Below, one piece after another: positions 52,040 to 60,998 of a stretch of 64,000 bases of DNA (position 1 is the first letter of the stretch; the number at the start of each line of letters is the position of its first letter). Origin of the DNA: Levilactobacillus zymae DSM 19395 (GTDB lineage: Bacteria > Bacillota > Bacilli > Lactobacillales > Lactobacillaceae); NCBI RefSeq assembly GCF_001434115.1, contig NZ_AZDW01000032.1, positions 103,741 through 167,740 of the forward strand, given 5' to 3'. Made by a program: the position numbers and the translations under genes. The notes under the pieces were generated by a model. It saw only the letters and a list, made by a program, of their open reading frames with translations. It was not told where the DNA came from and searched no databases.

Positions 52040-54097
52040 ATGCAAATCACGTTAGATCACGATCGGTTGACCCTACAAGACTTGGACGTGGAAGATGATT
52101 GGCAACTCAATTGGATGGAACAGTCTCCCGCAATCTTGCACAGCACGGTCACCCAACCCGCCATCGCGGTGGGGGAGGGCCGTAGTCACGTCACCATGGA
52201 CCGCGGGAACTTTCAGCTGACCGACACACCCCAGTCCAAGATTGGCCTACCCTGGGTCCGGCGCTTGACCCAGGCCAGCAACACCGTGCAGTTTGAACTG
52301 GCGCCCACGCCGAGTAGTCCGAGTTATTTACGGCTCAACCTACACTACCGGGATGCGGGCTGGCACCTGGACTTTACCCCGTTAGCCGGCCAACTGAATC
52401 GATTTTGGTGCCGCTTGTTAGCACAGCCCACGGATCGATTTTACGGGGGTGGGGAACAGTTTAGCGCCTTTGACTTGGCGGGGCGGCAATTTCCGATTTG
52501 GACTTCCGAACCGGGGGTGGGGCGCAATAAGCAAACGGCGGTGACCCAGGCCGCCGACCGGGCCAACGGTGGGGGTGGCGATTACTACACCACCAACTAT
52601 CCACAGGCGACCTACCTAACCAGTCGACACCAGCTCGTGCATTTGGCCACCACGGCTTACGCGGTGTTGGATTTTCGTGATCAACGGTTCACCGAATTGT
52701 CCGCCTGGGCGATCCCGGCCGGACTGTGGTTGGGAACGGCACCGACTTTGGCCGACACCGTCAAACTGACCAAGGCCTGGTTTGGCACGCAACCGAGTTT
52801 ACCGGATTGGCTGGTGGACGGCGTGGTCTTAGGGTTACAGGGTGGAACCACTAAAGTCACTCAGCAGGTGACCCAGGCCCAACAAGCCGGAGTCCGTCTC
52901 GCGGGGGTGTGGACCCAGGACTGGGTCGGCCCGTTGACCACCAGTTTTGGGCAACGACTCCACTGGGACTGGCACCTCGATTCGCAAATCTATCCGGGCT
53001 GGTCCGCGCAGGTCAAGCGGTGGCGCCAACGGGGGATTCACTATCTGGGATACGTCAATCCGTATCTGATTGACGACGGGCCACTGTTTCAAACGGCCGC
53101 CGAGCAGCAGTATTTAGTCCGTACGGCCGCGGACCAGCCCTACCTGGTCGACTTTGGCGAATTTAATTGCGGGATGGTCGACCTCCTGAATCCGGCGGCC
53201 TACCGCTGGTACGTCGGCGTACTGGCCGACCGGTTGGTGGCCGGTGGCATGAGCGGGTGGATGGCCGATTTCGGGGAATACTTACCCGCCGACGCCCACC
53301 TCTTCGGTAAGGCCGATCCGCTGACGGCCCATAACCGCTGGCCGGTCCTCTGGGCCAAGCTGAATCACGATGTGTTGCAGGCGACCGGGACCACCGGCGA
53401 AGTCGTCCCGTTCTTTCGGTCTGGTGGGGCGGGCACCCAGCGCTACGCCCCGTTACTGTGGGCGGGTGATCAGAGCAGTGATTGGAGCGTTGACGACGGG
53501 TTACCCGCGGCCCTAACGGGGATGCTGACGGCGGGGCTGACCGGGAATGGCTTGACCCATAGCGACATTGGCGGGTACACCAGCTTGTACGGCGTGCACC
53601 GTAGCAAGGAACTCTGGTTACGGTGGTTGGAATTAGCGGCCTTTACACCGGTGATGCGCACCCACGAGGGCAACCGGCCGGCCGAGAATTTTCAGCCCGG
53701 TCAGGACACCGCCACGTTGCGCCAATTAGCGCGCATGACGCGACTCCATCACCGCTTAGGGCCCTACCTCCGCCGGGTCATGCAGGAGAATACGGTGACG
53801 GGGCTCCCCGTGATGCGTCCGGTGATGCTGAGCGACGAGAACGATCCCGAGCTGTGGCAGGAACACACTAGTTTTACCCTGGGGCCCGACCTGTTGGTGG
53901 CCCCGGTCTTGACGCCGAAAACGCTCAGTCGGACCGTCCGGTTGCCGGCGGGCAAGTGGGTGCATCTCTGGAGTGGCCGCCAGTACACCGGCCACCAAAC
54001 CTTGACGGTGGTCGCTCCGGTAGGCCAGCCGCCGGTCTTTTACCGGGCGGGGTGTGCGGACCGACGGCTATTTCAAGACTTGCTGGCTTTCGCCTAG
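52040..54097 (+). CDS. Sulfoquinovosidase, GH31 (YihQ-like)
   Basis: The 685-residue cytoplasmic GH31 enzyme has no signal peptide. The catalytic pair is Asp410 in GWMADFGEYLP (nucleophile) and Asp477 in WAGDQSSDWS (acid/base). The sulfonate-binding signature of sulfoquinovosidases, often written QQRWY, is complete: Gln267 in GLQGGT, Gln293 in TQDW, Arg306 and Trp309 in FGQRLHW, Tyr513 in GGYT. These sit at a constant offset of five from the E. coli YihQ residues as I recall them (Q262, Q288, R301, W304, D405, D472, Y508). General GH31 alpha-glucosidases lack this set. It cleaves alpha-sulfoquinovosides, breakdown products of plant sulfolipid. It is the last gene of the operon. Confidence 0.92.
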   Translation: MQITLDHDRLTLQDLDVEDDWQLNWMEQSPAILHSTVTQPAIAVGEGRSHVTMDRGNFQLTDTPQSKIGLPWVRRLTQASNTVQFELAPTPSSPSYLRLNLHYRDAGWHLDFTPLAGQLNRFWCRLLAQPTDRFYGGGEQFSAFDLAGRQFPIWTSEPGVGRNKQTAVTQAADRANGGGGDYYTTNYPQATYLTSRHQLVHLATTAYAVLDFRDQRFTELSAWAIPAGLWLGTAPTLADTVKLTKAWFGTQPSLPDWLVDGVVLGLQGGTTKVTQQVTQAQQAGVRLAGVWTQDWVGPLTTSFGQRLHWDWHLDSQIYPGWSAQVKRWRQRGIHYLGYVNPYLIDDGPLFQTAAEQQYLVRTAADQPYLVDFGEFNCGMVDLLNPAAYRWYVGVLADRLVAGGMSGWMADFGEYLPADAHLFGKADPLTAHNRWPVLWAKLNHDVLQATGTTGEVVPFFRSGGAGTQRYAPLLWAGDQSSDWSVDDGLPAALTGMLTAGLTGNGLTHSDIGGYTSLYGVHRSKELWLRWLELAAFTPVMRTHEGNRPAENFQPGQDTATLRQLARMTRLHHRLGPYLRRVMQENTVTGLPVMRPVMLSDENDPELWQEHTSFTLGPDLLVAPVLTPKTLSRTVRLPAGKWVHLWSGRQYTGHQTLTVVAPVGQPPVFYRAGCADRRLFQDLLAFA

Positions 54098-54142
54098 GTT
54101 GCCCGTGATCAGTCGGTCTTAGACAATTTGAGAAAGTTACTA

Positions 54143-54181
54143 AAATAGCGACGCCTCGCGATTTGCGAGACGCCGCTATTT
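54143..54181. terminator. Bidirectional terminator
   Basis: AAATAGCG.CG.CTCGC pairs with GCGAG.CG.CGCTATTT around a five-base loop. It ends the sulfosugar operon and the convergent phosphatase gene. Confidence 0.88.
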
Positions 54182-54196
54182 GTGAACCGGTCAGGT

Positions 54197-54862
54197 TTAG
54201 TTGAGCTTGCCGGTAGTATTGTTGTAGTAATCGACCCGGTAACGACCGTCCGTCACGGTCAGCTTGGTGATGCTGCCGTTTTCAACGGGAACGGAGATGT
54301 CGATTTTTTTATTGAACTTGGAGACGATGCTCCGAATGGTGGTGCTGTGCGAGGCAATCAAGACCTTGTCGCCATCGCTAGCGGCCGCCATTACCCGGTC
54401 TAGGGCTGGTTGTACCCGGGCCCAGAATTCTTCGTTGTTCTCGGCGTCGTGGTAGGGGTCTTGGGCCTTGAACATGTCCTTAGTTTTTTCGATGGTCAGT
54501 TCGCGGATCATCGCGTTAAAGGAGTTCAGGCCGACCGGTGAGCCCACGGCGTGCCAGGTGAAGCCGGAGTCCAGGCCTTCGTAGTAACCGAAGTTTTCTT
54601 CGCGGAACCCGACCTCGGTCTGCAGCGCAGCGGGGGTCAACGTCTGGTTGGCGGCCAAGATGTGCTTCGCCGTGGTTTGGGCCCGGTTAGTGTCGCTGGC
54701 GTACGCGGCGGCAAAGGGAATCTTAGCCAATCGCGCCCCGGCATTGTCCGCGTCGGCGATCCCCTTGTCGGTCAGTGGTGAATCGGACCACCCTTGGATC
54801 CGGAAATACTTGTTCAGGTAGGTTTGGCCGTGACGGACCAAATAAAGTTCAACTGTCGCCAT
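54197..54862 (-). CDS. Histidine phosphatase family protein (phosphoglycerate-mutase-like)
   Basis: The 221-residue protein starts MATVELYLVRHGQT, with the catalytic His in RHG, and has LTDKGIADADNAG, YASDTNRAQTTA, and the second catalytic His in LIASHSTTIRS. It is an acid phosphatase or cofactor-dependent mutase-like enzyme; the substrate is unknown. The ATG at 54862 has AGGAG seven bases upstream; a TTG one codon earlier is less likely. Confidence 0.88.
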   Translation of the reverse strand: MATVELYLVRHGQTYLNKYFRIQGWSDSPLTDKGIADADNAGARLAKIPFAAAYASDTNRAQTTAKHILAANQTLTPAALQTEVGFREENFGYYEGLDSGFTWHAVGSPVGLNSFNAMIRELTIEKTKDMFKAQDPYHDAENNEEFWARVQPALDRVMAAASDGDKVLIASHSTTIRSIVSKFNKKIDISVPVENGSITKLTVTDGRYRVDYYNNTTGKLN

Positions 54863-54910
54863 CAAATCTCTCCTTCTCTATCAAACGATACGTCCCATTC
54901 TAACATAGTC

Positions 54911-56767
54911 CTAGTTCAAAATTCCTAACTCCCGTCTGATTTCCCGGGCAGTTTCGGGACTACTGGTAAAAATGAGTCGGTCGTTAAACTTTAAGGTGGT
55001 GGCGCCAGTCGGGCGGATAAAGTGGCGGTCCCGGAAGATTTGACTGATGGTGATGTTACCAATAAACGGCAACTGTCGAATCGCCTGGTCGGTGTAACGC
55101 CGGTTGCGCAGGGTGACTTCGTAGACCGTGGTGGCCGAGGACGTCAGTAGTTGCGAGGTGGCCGGCGTTTCAATCAGGCTCCGTAGCATGGCGATGTTGA
55201 CGTTGGGGGTGTCGAAGACCTCGATACCCAGCTCGTTGAGTTCGTCTTCGCGGGCGTCCAGAACGTTGCGGTCCTCGAACCGCGCAATCACCCGGGAGAC
55301 CCCGTAAGCCTTGGCTGCCTTGGCGAGCTGGTAGTTCTTGGTCGCGTTGAAGTGGCCCAGGACCACGATGTCGGCGTCAAAGGCGTCCTGCTGCTCCACG
55401 TCGGCGGGTTCCAAGGTGTCGAGCAATTCGACGGGCGCTTCGGAATTGTAGGTGCGGTAGTTGGCGGCCTTGTCGGTGTACATGGTGATGGTGTACCAGC
55501 CCTTGGCTAGTTGCTGGGCGACCGGGACGGTCCAGAGATTGGTGCCGATAAAGTGGACGGTGGTCTGCTTGAGGTCTTCGGCTTCGGCCGCGTAGCTCAG
55601 GTTAAAGACCAGGGGGCCCAGGACACAGGTCAAAATAGCGGCCAGCAGGAAGGCGCCGGATTGCTGAGAGGTGACGGCGTGCATGGTCTTAGCGACCTGT
55701 AAGACGGCCAGCACCATGGTGATGGTGACGCTGGAAATGGCGGTCCCGGCCAGCGCGTTTTTGCGGTGGAACCGTAAGCGTAAAATGGCGTAAACGGCGA
55801 CTTTAGCCAGCAAATAAGCCACGAAGAAGGCCGGAATGAGCAGTAACGTGGCCGGTTGGGCCAGCAGCTGCCGCAGGTTGAGGTCGGCCCCACTCATCAT
55901 GAAGAAGATGGGGATGAAAAAGCCATAACCGATCCCGTCGAGGCGCACCTTGGTGTCCTCGTGGGGTTGCAGGAGTTTCATCACGATCCCGGCGACGAAG
56001 GCCCCCAGAATGCCCTCGGCCCCCACGGATTCGGCGATGACCACCAGGCTAAAGATCAGGAAGAAGGCCAGGCGAATATCCAATTGCGTGGTCGATTTGT
56101 TGATGCGTTCGTAGAAGTTAAAGAACGGTTTGAACCGCAAGAAAAGGATGCCGGCGGCCAGGAAAATCAAGAGCAGCAACCATAACGACTGGCTATTGCT
56201 CCCGAAGATGGATGCGTAGAGGGTCAGGGCGAACAACGGCACGATTTCCCCCAGAGCGGCGATCAAGAGAATCGTTTGGCCGAACGGTTTACTCAGGAGT
56301 TCTTTTTCCTTGAGCGTGGCGATCACGATGCCCAGCGAAATGGTCATAAAGATGATGGCCGCGAGCCAGGCATCCTTGAACAGGCCTAACCAGACGCAGG
56401 CCCAGCCCAAGAGGAGGGCCAAGACGACGATGCTGGCGTAGCTGGTCACGGCCAGAAAGACCGGTGAGTATTTCGGCGCCTGGCTCGCCACCTTGGCCGC
56501 AAGGGGGGTCTGCGGGACCCGCCGGCGGTTGAAGAGGCTAAAGTCGATTTCCATCCCACTTAAAAACAGCAAAAAGATGACCCCGGTATTAGAGAGTAAG
56601 GTCAGCGTGGTGTTGCTGTGCACCAGGTTGAAGGCGCTGGGGCCCAGCAGAATCCCCACCAGGATTTCCACCACGGCGGTTGGTAAGATACTTAGCCGTA
56701 ACCAAGCCATGGTTAAGGGCGTCACTAGCGCCGCTGTTAAAATGATTAATAGTGATAATTGATCCAT
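54911..56767 (-). CDS. Cation:proton antiporter, CPA2 family with TrkA-N (KefB-like) domain
   Basis: The 618-residue protein has about 12-13 membrane helices (residues 1-390), including GVIFLLFLSGMEIDFSLFNRRR and LGAFVAGIVMKLLQ, then a Rossmann TrkA-N domain (about 415-530) with VHFIGTNLWTVPVAQQL and a TrkA-C-like end (about 545-618). This is the layout of K or Na exchangers of the KefB/CPA2 type. A longer frame back to 56950 overlaps the divergent helicase promoter region; the ATG at 56767 has GGGGGTGG upstream and gives the family N-terminus. Confidence 0.9.
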   Translation of the reverse strand: MDQLSLLIILTAALVTPLTMAWLRLSILPTAVVEILVGILLGPSAFNLVHSNTTLTLLSNTGVIFLLFLSGMEIDFSLFNRRRVPQTPLAAKVASQAPKYSPVFLAVTSYASIVVLALLLGWACVWLGLFKDAWLAAIIFMTISLGIVIATLKEKELLSKPFGQTILLIAALGEIVPLFALTLYASIFGSNSQSLWLLLLIFLAAGILFLRFKPFFNFYERINKSTTQLDIRLAFFLIFSLVVIAESVGAEGILGAFVAGIVMKLLQPHEDTKVRLDGIGYGFFIPIFFMMSGADLNLRQLLAQPATLLLIPAFFVAYLLAKVAVYAILRLRFHRKNALAGTAISSVTITMVLAVLQVAKTMHAVTSQQSGAFLLAAILTCVLGPLVFNLSYAAEAEDLKQTTVHFIGTNLWTVPVAQQLAKGWYTITMYTDKAANYRTYNSEAPVELLDTLEPADVEQQDAFDADIVVLGHFNATKNYQLAKAAKAYGVSRVIARFEDRNVLDAREDELNELGIEVFDTPNVNIAMLRSLIETPATSQLLTSSATTVYEVTLRNRRYTDQAIRQLPFIGNITISQIFRDRHFIRPTGATTLKFNDRLIFTSSPETAREIRRELGILN

Positions 56768-56937
56768 CAAAGCCACCCCCGAAATGTTAGGTCCATTATA
56801 GCAAAAAAATCGATAAAATCTGTGTGGGGGCTTGCGGGCAGAATCCTTTATTTGTCGCGGAAATAAGTGTAATATGGTTAGGCGAATTATGACAAATTGA
56901 CGGTTACTGTGTCCAGGTTTAGCGAGGAGGAATTCTA

Positions 56938-59250
56938 TTGGCAGACTCAATTAAAGCCCAAGAGCAAAAACATTTGGATATGGTCGTTGCCAAGATCAAG
57001 GTCGCCCAAGCGGCGGCGAAGAAACGAATCGACGTGGCCGAGAGTGATGAAGCGGGGATTCGGAAGAACTTTGTCAACGATCTACGGCTCAAGACGGACA
57101 GCTACGAAGGCATCATGGAAACGGCGCTGTCTGTGCGCCAACAGCAACAGATGCTGGCCGAACGCCAGAATAGCTGGCAACACGCCACCACGGAATTAAG
57201 TACGTTAAAACGATTAGAAAAACGGGCTTACTTCGCCCGCATTGATTTTCAGGAAAGTCCCACGGCCAAGCCGGAGACCATTTATATCGGTCTGGGCTCG
57301 TTTTCCGACACGCCCGACCATTTCTTGATCTATGACTGGCGGGCCCCCATCTCCAGTATCTACTACGACGGGGAATTAGGCGCGGTCAGCTACCAGACGC
57401 CGGATGGTCAGCAGACCGTCGACGTGCAATTAAAGCGGCAGTTTCAAATCGAAGACGGCAGTATCATCACCCTCTACGATACCGACCAGACCGTGACCGA
57501 CCAGATGCTCTTGTCGGCGTTGAGTGAACACTCCGACACCCACATGAAGAGTATCGTGACCACGATTCAAAAGGAACAAAACCAGATCATCCGCGACACC
57601 AAGTCCGACCTCCTCTTCGTGCAGGGGGCGGCGGGGTCCGGCAAGACGGCGGCGATTCTACAACGGGTGGCCTTCCTGCTGTACCGTTACCGCGGTAAGT
57701 TGAACGCCGGGCAAGTCATCTTGTTTTCGCCCAACCAACTCTTTAACGACTACATCGACCAGGTGCTGCCAGAATTAGGGGAACACAACATGGTCCAGAT
57801 GACGTATTACCAGTACGCGGGACGCCGGTTACCGAAGATTAAGATTGAAACGCTGGCCCAGCGCTTCGCCGAGACCAACACGCCGGTCCAAAAACGGATC
57901 AACGCCTTAAAGGGGAGCTTAGCCTTCTTCAACGCGGTGACCGGGTACGCCGACCACCTGGAACAACGCGACATGGTCTTTCGTAACATCGTGTTCCAGG
58001 GGAAGGTCTTCATCCCGAAGGAAAAGATCCAAGAAATCTACTACAGCTTTAACCGCAACTACCACCTCGGCAACCGGCTGCAGGCGACCAAGGAGGCCCT
58101 GATTCGCATCCTGAACCGCCGCATTTCCAGTGAAATGAAGAGTAAGTGGGTCGAAGAGACCATTCAGGACCTGAGCAAAGAACAGTTGGACACCCTCTAC
58201 GGCGATCATCCCCGTGAGTTCGATTCCGCCGACAAGGAATTTCAATTCTTGGCGCGGCGGGTGGTCATGAGCTCACTGGAACCCGTTCGTAAGGCCATCG
58301 TCCGGGCCCGGTTCTTAAGCATCAACAACCAGTACGTCCACATGTTGCGGCAGATGCCGGAGCGCCTAGACCTGGCCCATTACCAGCTGACCTTAGCGGA
58401 TTGGCAGGCGAGTGTGGATGCCACGGTGGCGGCCTTACGGGACCATCAGATGCAGTTGCTCGATACCACGCCGTACCTGTACCTGTACGATAAGATGGCC
58501 GGCAAGGCGGGCGAACGCGACATGCGCTACGTTTTCTTGGACGAAATCCAAGACTACAACGCCTTTCAGTTGGCCTTCTTGAAGGCGACCTTCCCGCGGG
58601 CGCGCTTCACCATGCTGGGGGACCTGAACCAGGCCATCTTTACCAAGGAAAACAGCCATACGTTGCTTCACGAACTCAGCACCATGTTTGACCCGGACAA
58701 GACCCGGGTGGTCCAGCTCACGCGGTCGTACCGCTCGACGCAACAGGTGACCGACTTTACCAAACACATCTTGAAGAACGGTGAAGCGGTGACCTCGTTT
58801 GCCCGGGAAGGCGAACTCCCGACGATTACCGTGGCGCCCGACGAGACGGCGGCGTTGGCCCGGGTCAAGGCGGAACTGCAACGGAACGCGGCCGACCACG
58901 AGACCACGGCCATCATCGGCAAGGACCTGGCGGATTGCCGGCACCTGACCGACGTCTTGAAGGCCGACGGGGTGGCGGTCACGCTGATCCAGTCGGAAAA
59001 TCAACGGTTGGCCCCGGGGGTCATCGTGGTGCCGTCCTTCCTAGCTAAGGGACTGGAATTCGACGCCGTGATCGTCTGGGAAGCCTCGCAGAGCCGTTAC
59101 AGTGCCGACGACGAACGGCAGTTGCTCTACACGATTTGCTCCCGAGCAATGCACCGGTTGAGCCTGGTGGCCATCGACCAATTGTCGCCACTGCTCAGTG
59201 CGGTCCCGGCCAACGAATTTGAGTTGGTTCAGGCCGAACAAACCGAATAA
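56938..59250 (+). CDS. helD: RNA polymerase recycling motor HelD (UvrD/Rep superfamily)
   Basis: The 770-residue protein starts with TTG seven bases after GAGGAGG. A basic, Ala/Lys-rich coiled-coil arm (residues 1-90) comes first, then superfamily-1 helicase motifs: GAAGSGKT (Walker A, residues 230-237), VFLDEIQDYNAFQ (motif II), MLGDLNQAIF (motif III), LTRSYRSTQQVTDF (motif IV) and a C-terminal AKGLEFDAVIVWEAS block. In Gram-positives this layout is HelD, which pulls stalled RNA polymerase from DNA. A helicase IV-like protein is the alternative name. It diverges from the antiporter gene. Confidence 0.88.
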   Translation: MADSIKAQEQKHLDMVVAKIKVAQAAAKKRIDVAESDEAGIRKNFVNDLRLKTDSYEGIMETALSVRQQQQMLAERQNSWQHATTELSTLKRLEKRAYFARIDFQESPTAKPETIYIGLGSFSDTPDHFLIYDWRAPISSIYYDGELGAVSYQTPDGQQTVDVQLKRQFQIEDGSIITLYDTDQTVTDQMLLSALSEHSDTHMKSIVTTIQKEQNQIIRDTKSDLLFVQGAAGSGKTAAILQRVAFLLYRYRGKLNAGQVILFSPNQLFNDYIDQVLPELGEHNMVQMTYYQYAGRRLPKIKIETLAQRFAETNTPVQKRINALKGSLAFFNAVTGYADHLEQRDMVFRNIVFQGKVFIPKEKIQEIYYSFNRNYHLGNRLQATKEALIRILNRRISSEMKSKWVEETIQDLSKEQLDTLYGDHPREFDSADKEFQFLARRVVMSSLEPVRKAIVRARFLSINNQYVHMLRQMPERLDLAHYQLTLADWQASVDATVAALRDHQMQLLDTTPYLYLYDKMAGKAGERDMRYVFLDEIQDYNAFQLAFLKATFPRARFTMLGDLNQAIFTKENSHTLLHELSTMFDPDKTRVVQLTRSYRSTQQVTDFTKHILKNGEAVTSFAREGELPTITVAPDETAALARVKAELQRNAADHETTAIIGKDLADCRHLTDVLKADGVAVTLIQSENQRLAPGVIVVPSFLAKGLEFDAVIVWEASQSRYSADDERQLLYTICSRAMHRLSLVAIDQLSPLLSAVPANEFELVQAEQTE

Positions 59251-59261
59251 CCACACCAATG

Positions 59262-59299
59262 AAAAGGGTTTAGGAGATTTTCTCCTGAGCCCTTTTTTT
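59262..59299 (+). terminator. Terminator of helD
   Basis: AAAAGGG.TTAGGAG pairs with CTCCTGA.CCCTTTT and continues into a T run. Confidence 0.88.
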
Positions 59300-59400
59300 C
59301 GGTCAGAATGCGGTATAATGGGGGGTAAATTTGCCCAAAGCCGGGACCGGGAATTTCTCCGCTGGTGGGGCAAGTGAACTTAACTTTGCGAGGTGTCTTC

Positions 59401-60324
59401 ATGAGTGATCCCATTAACTACAACGCGTTTTCCAGAGACCAGTGGAAGGCGTTCGCTAACGCCGCTACGTTACCGTTGACGCAGGAGAGTCTGCGCCAGA
59501 TCAAGGCGTTTAACGACCGTATCTCTTTGCAGGACGTGCAGGATATTTACATTCCGTTGATTCACCTGTTACGGCTGCAGTACGAACACTACCAGCTTTT
59601 ACAAAAGGATAAGGCGACCTTCCTACACCAGCACCCCCGCCGGGTCCCGTTCATCATCGGCATCGCCGGAAGTGTGGCGGTCGGCAAGAGTACTGCCGCG
59701 CGGTTATTAGAGGTCCTGTTGAACCACTACTTAAAGGACCAACGGATTCAGCTGATCACCACCGACGGCTTTTTGTACAGTAATCAGGAACTCAAGCAAC
59801 GCAACTTGATGGCGCGAAAGGGGTTCCCGGAAAGCTACGACATGTCCGCTTTGATCCACTTCTTAAACGCGGTCAAGGGGGGCCAGTCGTTGATCAAGGC
59901 GCCGGTATATTCACACAAGGTCTACGACATCGTGCCCGACCAGTTCGAATACATCGTGCACCCCGACATCCTGATCGTCGAGGGCATCAACACGCTCCAA
60001 CTGCCGACCAACGAACAAATCTACGTCAGCGATTTCACGGACTTCTCCATTTACGTTGACGCCGATCCATCGTTGATCGAGACCTGGTTTTTAGAACGGT
60101 TCGAGTTGTTATTGGAGACGGCCTTTCAAGACCCGACCAACTACTATTACCCCTACGCGATTGGCGACCACGACCAGGCGATTGCGAAGAGCCGCCAGGT
60201 CTGGCACGACATCGATTTAAAGAACTTAGAGGAGTATATCTTACCCACCCGCAACCGGGCGGATATGATCATTCATAAGACCTTCCATCACCGCATCGAC
60301 CGGTTGCTATTGCGGAAATACTAG
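59401..60324 (+). CDS. coaA: Type I pantothenate kinase
   Basis: The 307-residue protein has GIAGSVAVGKSTAARLL (P-loop), TTDGFLYSNQELKQR and FPESYDMSALIHFL, all typical of bacterial CoaA, plus the C-terminal DLKNLEEYILPTRNRADMIIHK. It phosphorylates pantothenate, the first step of coenzyme A synthesis. GAGGT precedes the ATG at 59401; the longer frame from 59365 has no ribosome binding site. It is followed by the GNAT-like gene after 12 bases. Confidence 0.95.
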   Translation: MSDPINYNAFSRDQWKAFANAATLPLTQESLRQIKAFNDRISLQDVQDIYIPLIHLLRLQYEHYQLLQKDKATFLHQHPRRVPFIIGIAGSVAVGKSTAARLLEVLLNHYLKDQRIQLITTDGFLYSNQELKQRNLMARKGFPESYDMSALIHFLNAVKGGQSLIKAPVYSHKVYDIVPDQFEYIVHPDILIVEGINTLQLPTNEQIYVSDFTDFSIYVDADPSLIETWFLERFELLLETAFQDPTNYYYPYAIGDHDQAIAKSRQVWHDIDLKNLEEYILPTRNRADMIIHKTFHHRIDRLLLRKY

Positions 60325-60336
60325 GGGGATGACACG

Positions 60337-60930
60337 ATGTTACGAGACGCCACGGTGGTGGATGCCGACGCAGTAGCCATGTTGGTACTGCACGAACTGG
60401 AACGCCGGCAGTTACGCCAATTGCGCCGGGTCAGTAAGGAACAACTCTCACAGTTGTTGTTCGTGGGCTACCACCAACCGGACTTTCGCTACGGCTTCCC
60501 GCAGGCGCGGGTGTACCAGAACCAGGGCGTCGCGGTGGGGGTCGCGTACGGTTATCCGGCGGCGCGCGAAACGCAACTGGATAACCAGTGGACTGCGTTG
60601 TTTGAACGCCTGCAGGTCACGGCACCACAAGTCCCGGTGATTCGGCCGCACGCGCTGGCCGACGAGTGGTACCTGGATCTGCTAACGGTCAATCCGCGCT
60701 ATGCCCACAAGACCTACCAGCAACGGTGGTTCGATGAATGGCTGATGGGGGACGTCCTGCACCGGGCCCGGATGAGTGGGGCGCGGTACGTGGGACTCGA
60801 CGTGCGCCCGGGCAGCCCGTTAGCCACCCTAGCGGCGCAATTTGGTTTCGTGGGCACCCAGTGGCGGTCGTTTGACCGGCGCGCGTTGCTGCATCTGCGG
60901 TACAAGCTCACGGCGGAAATTAAGAATTGA
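60337..60930 (+). CDS. GNAT-like N-acetyltransferase (putative)
   Basis: The 197-residue protein starts MLRDATVVDADAVAML like many GNAT enzymes, has WYLDLLTVNPRYAHKTYQQRWFDEWL in the position of the acetyl-CoA loop, and VGLDVRPGSPLATLAAQFGFVGT, a common GNAT end block. The usual R/Q-x-x-G-x-G/A loop is degenerate, so activity is uncertain. AGGGGG precedes the ATG. It may share a transcript with coaA. Confidence 0.7.
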   Translation: MLRDATVVDADAVAMLVLHELERRQLRQLRRVSKEQLSQLLFVGYHQPDFRYGFPQARVYQNQGVAVGVAYGYPAARETQLDNQWTALFERLQVTAPQVPVIRPHALADEWYLDLLTVNPRYAHKTYQQRWFDEWLMGDVLHRARMSGARYVGLDVRPGSPLATLAAQFGFVGTQWRSFDRRALLHLRYKLTAEIKN

Positions 60931-60955
60931 CCCGTGTTTGAAAAGCCGGTATGAT
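60927..60955 (+). promoter_or_regulatory. Promoter of guaA
   Basis: TTGACC (60927-60932) and TATGAT (60950-60955) are 17 bases apart. The short leader of about 37 bases leaves no room for a purine riboswitch. Confidence 0.75.
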
Positions 60956-60998
60956 AAGGGCAGTGTTTTTTTAGCATACAGAAGAAAGGGTGAATGGC

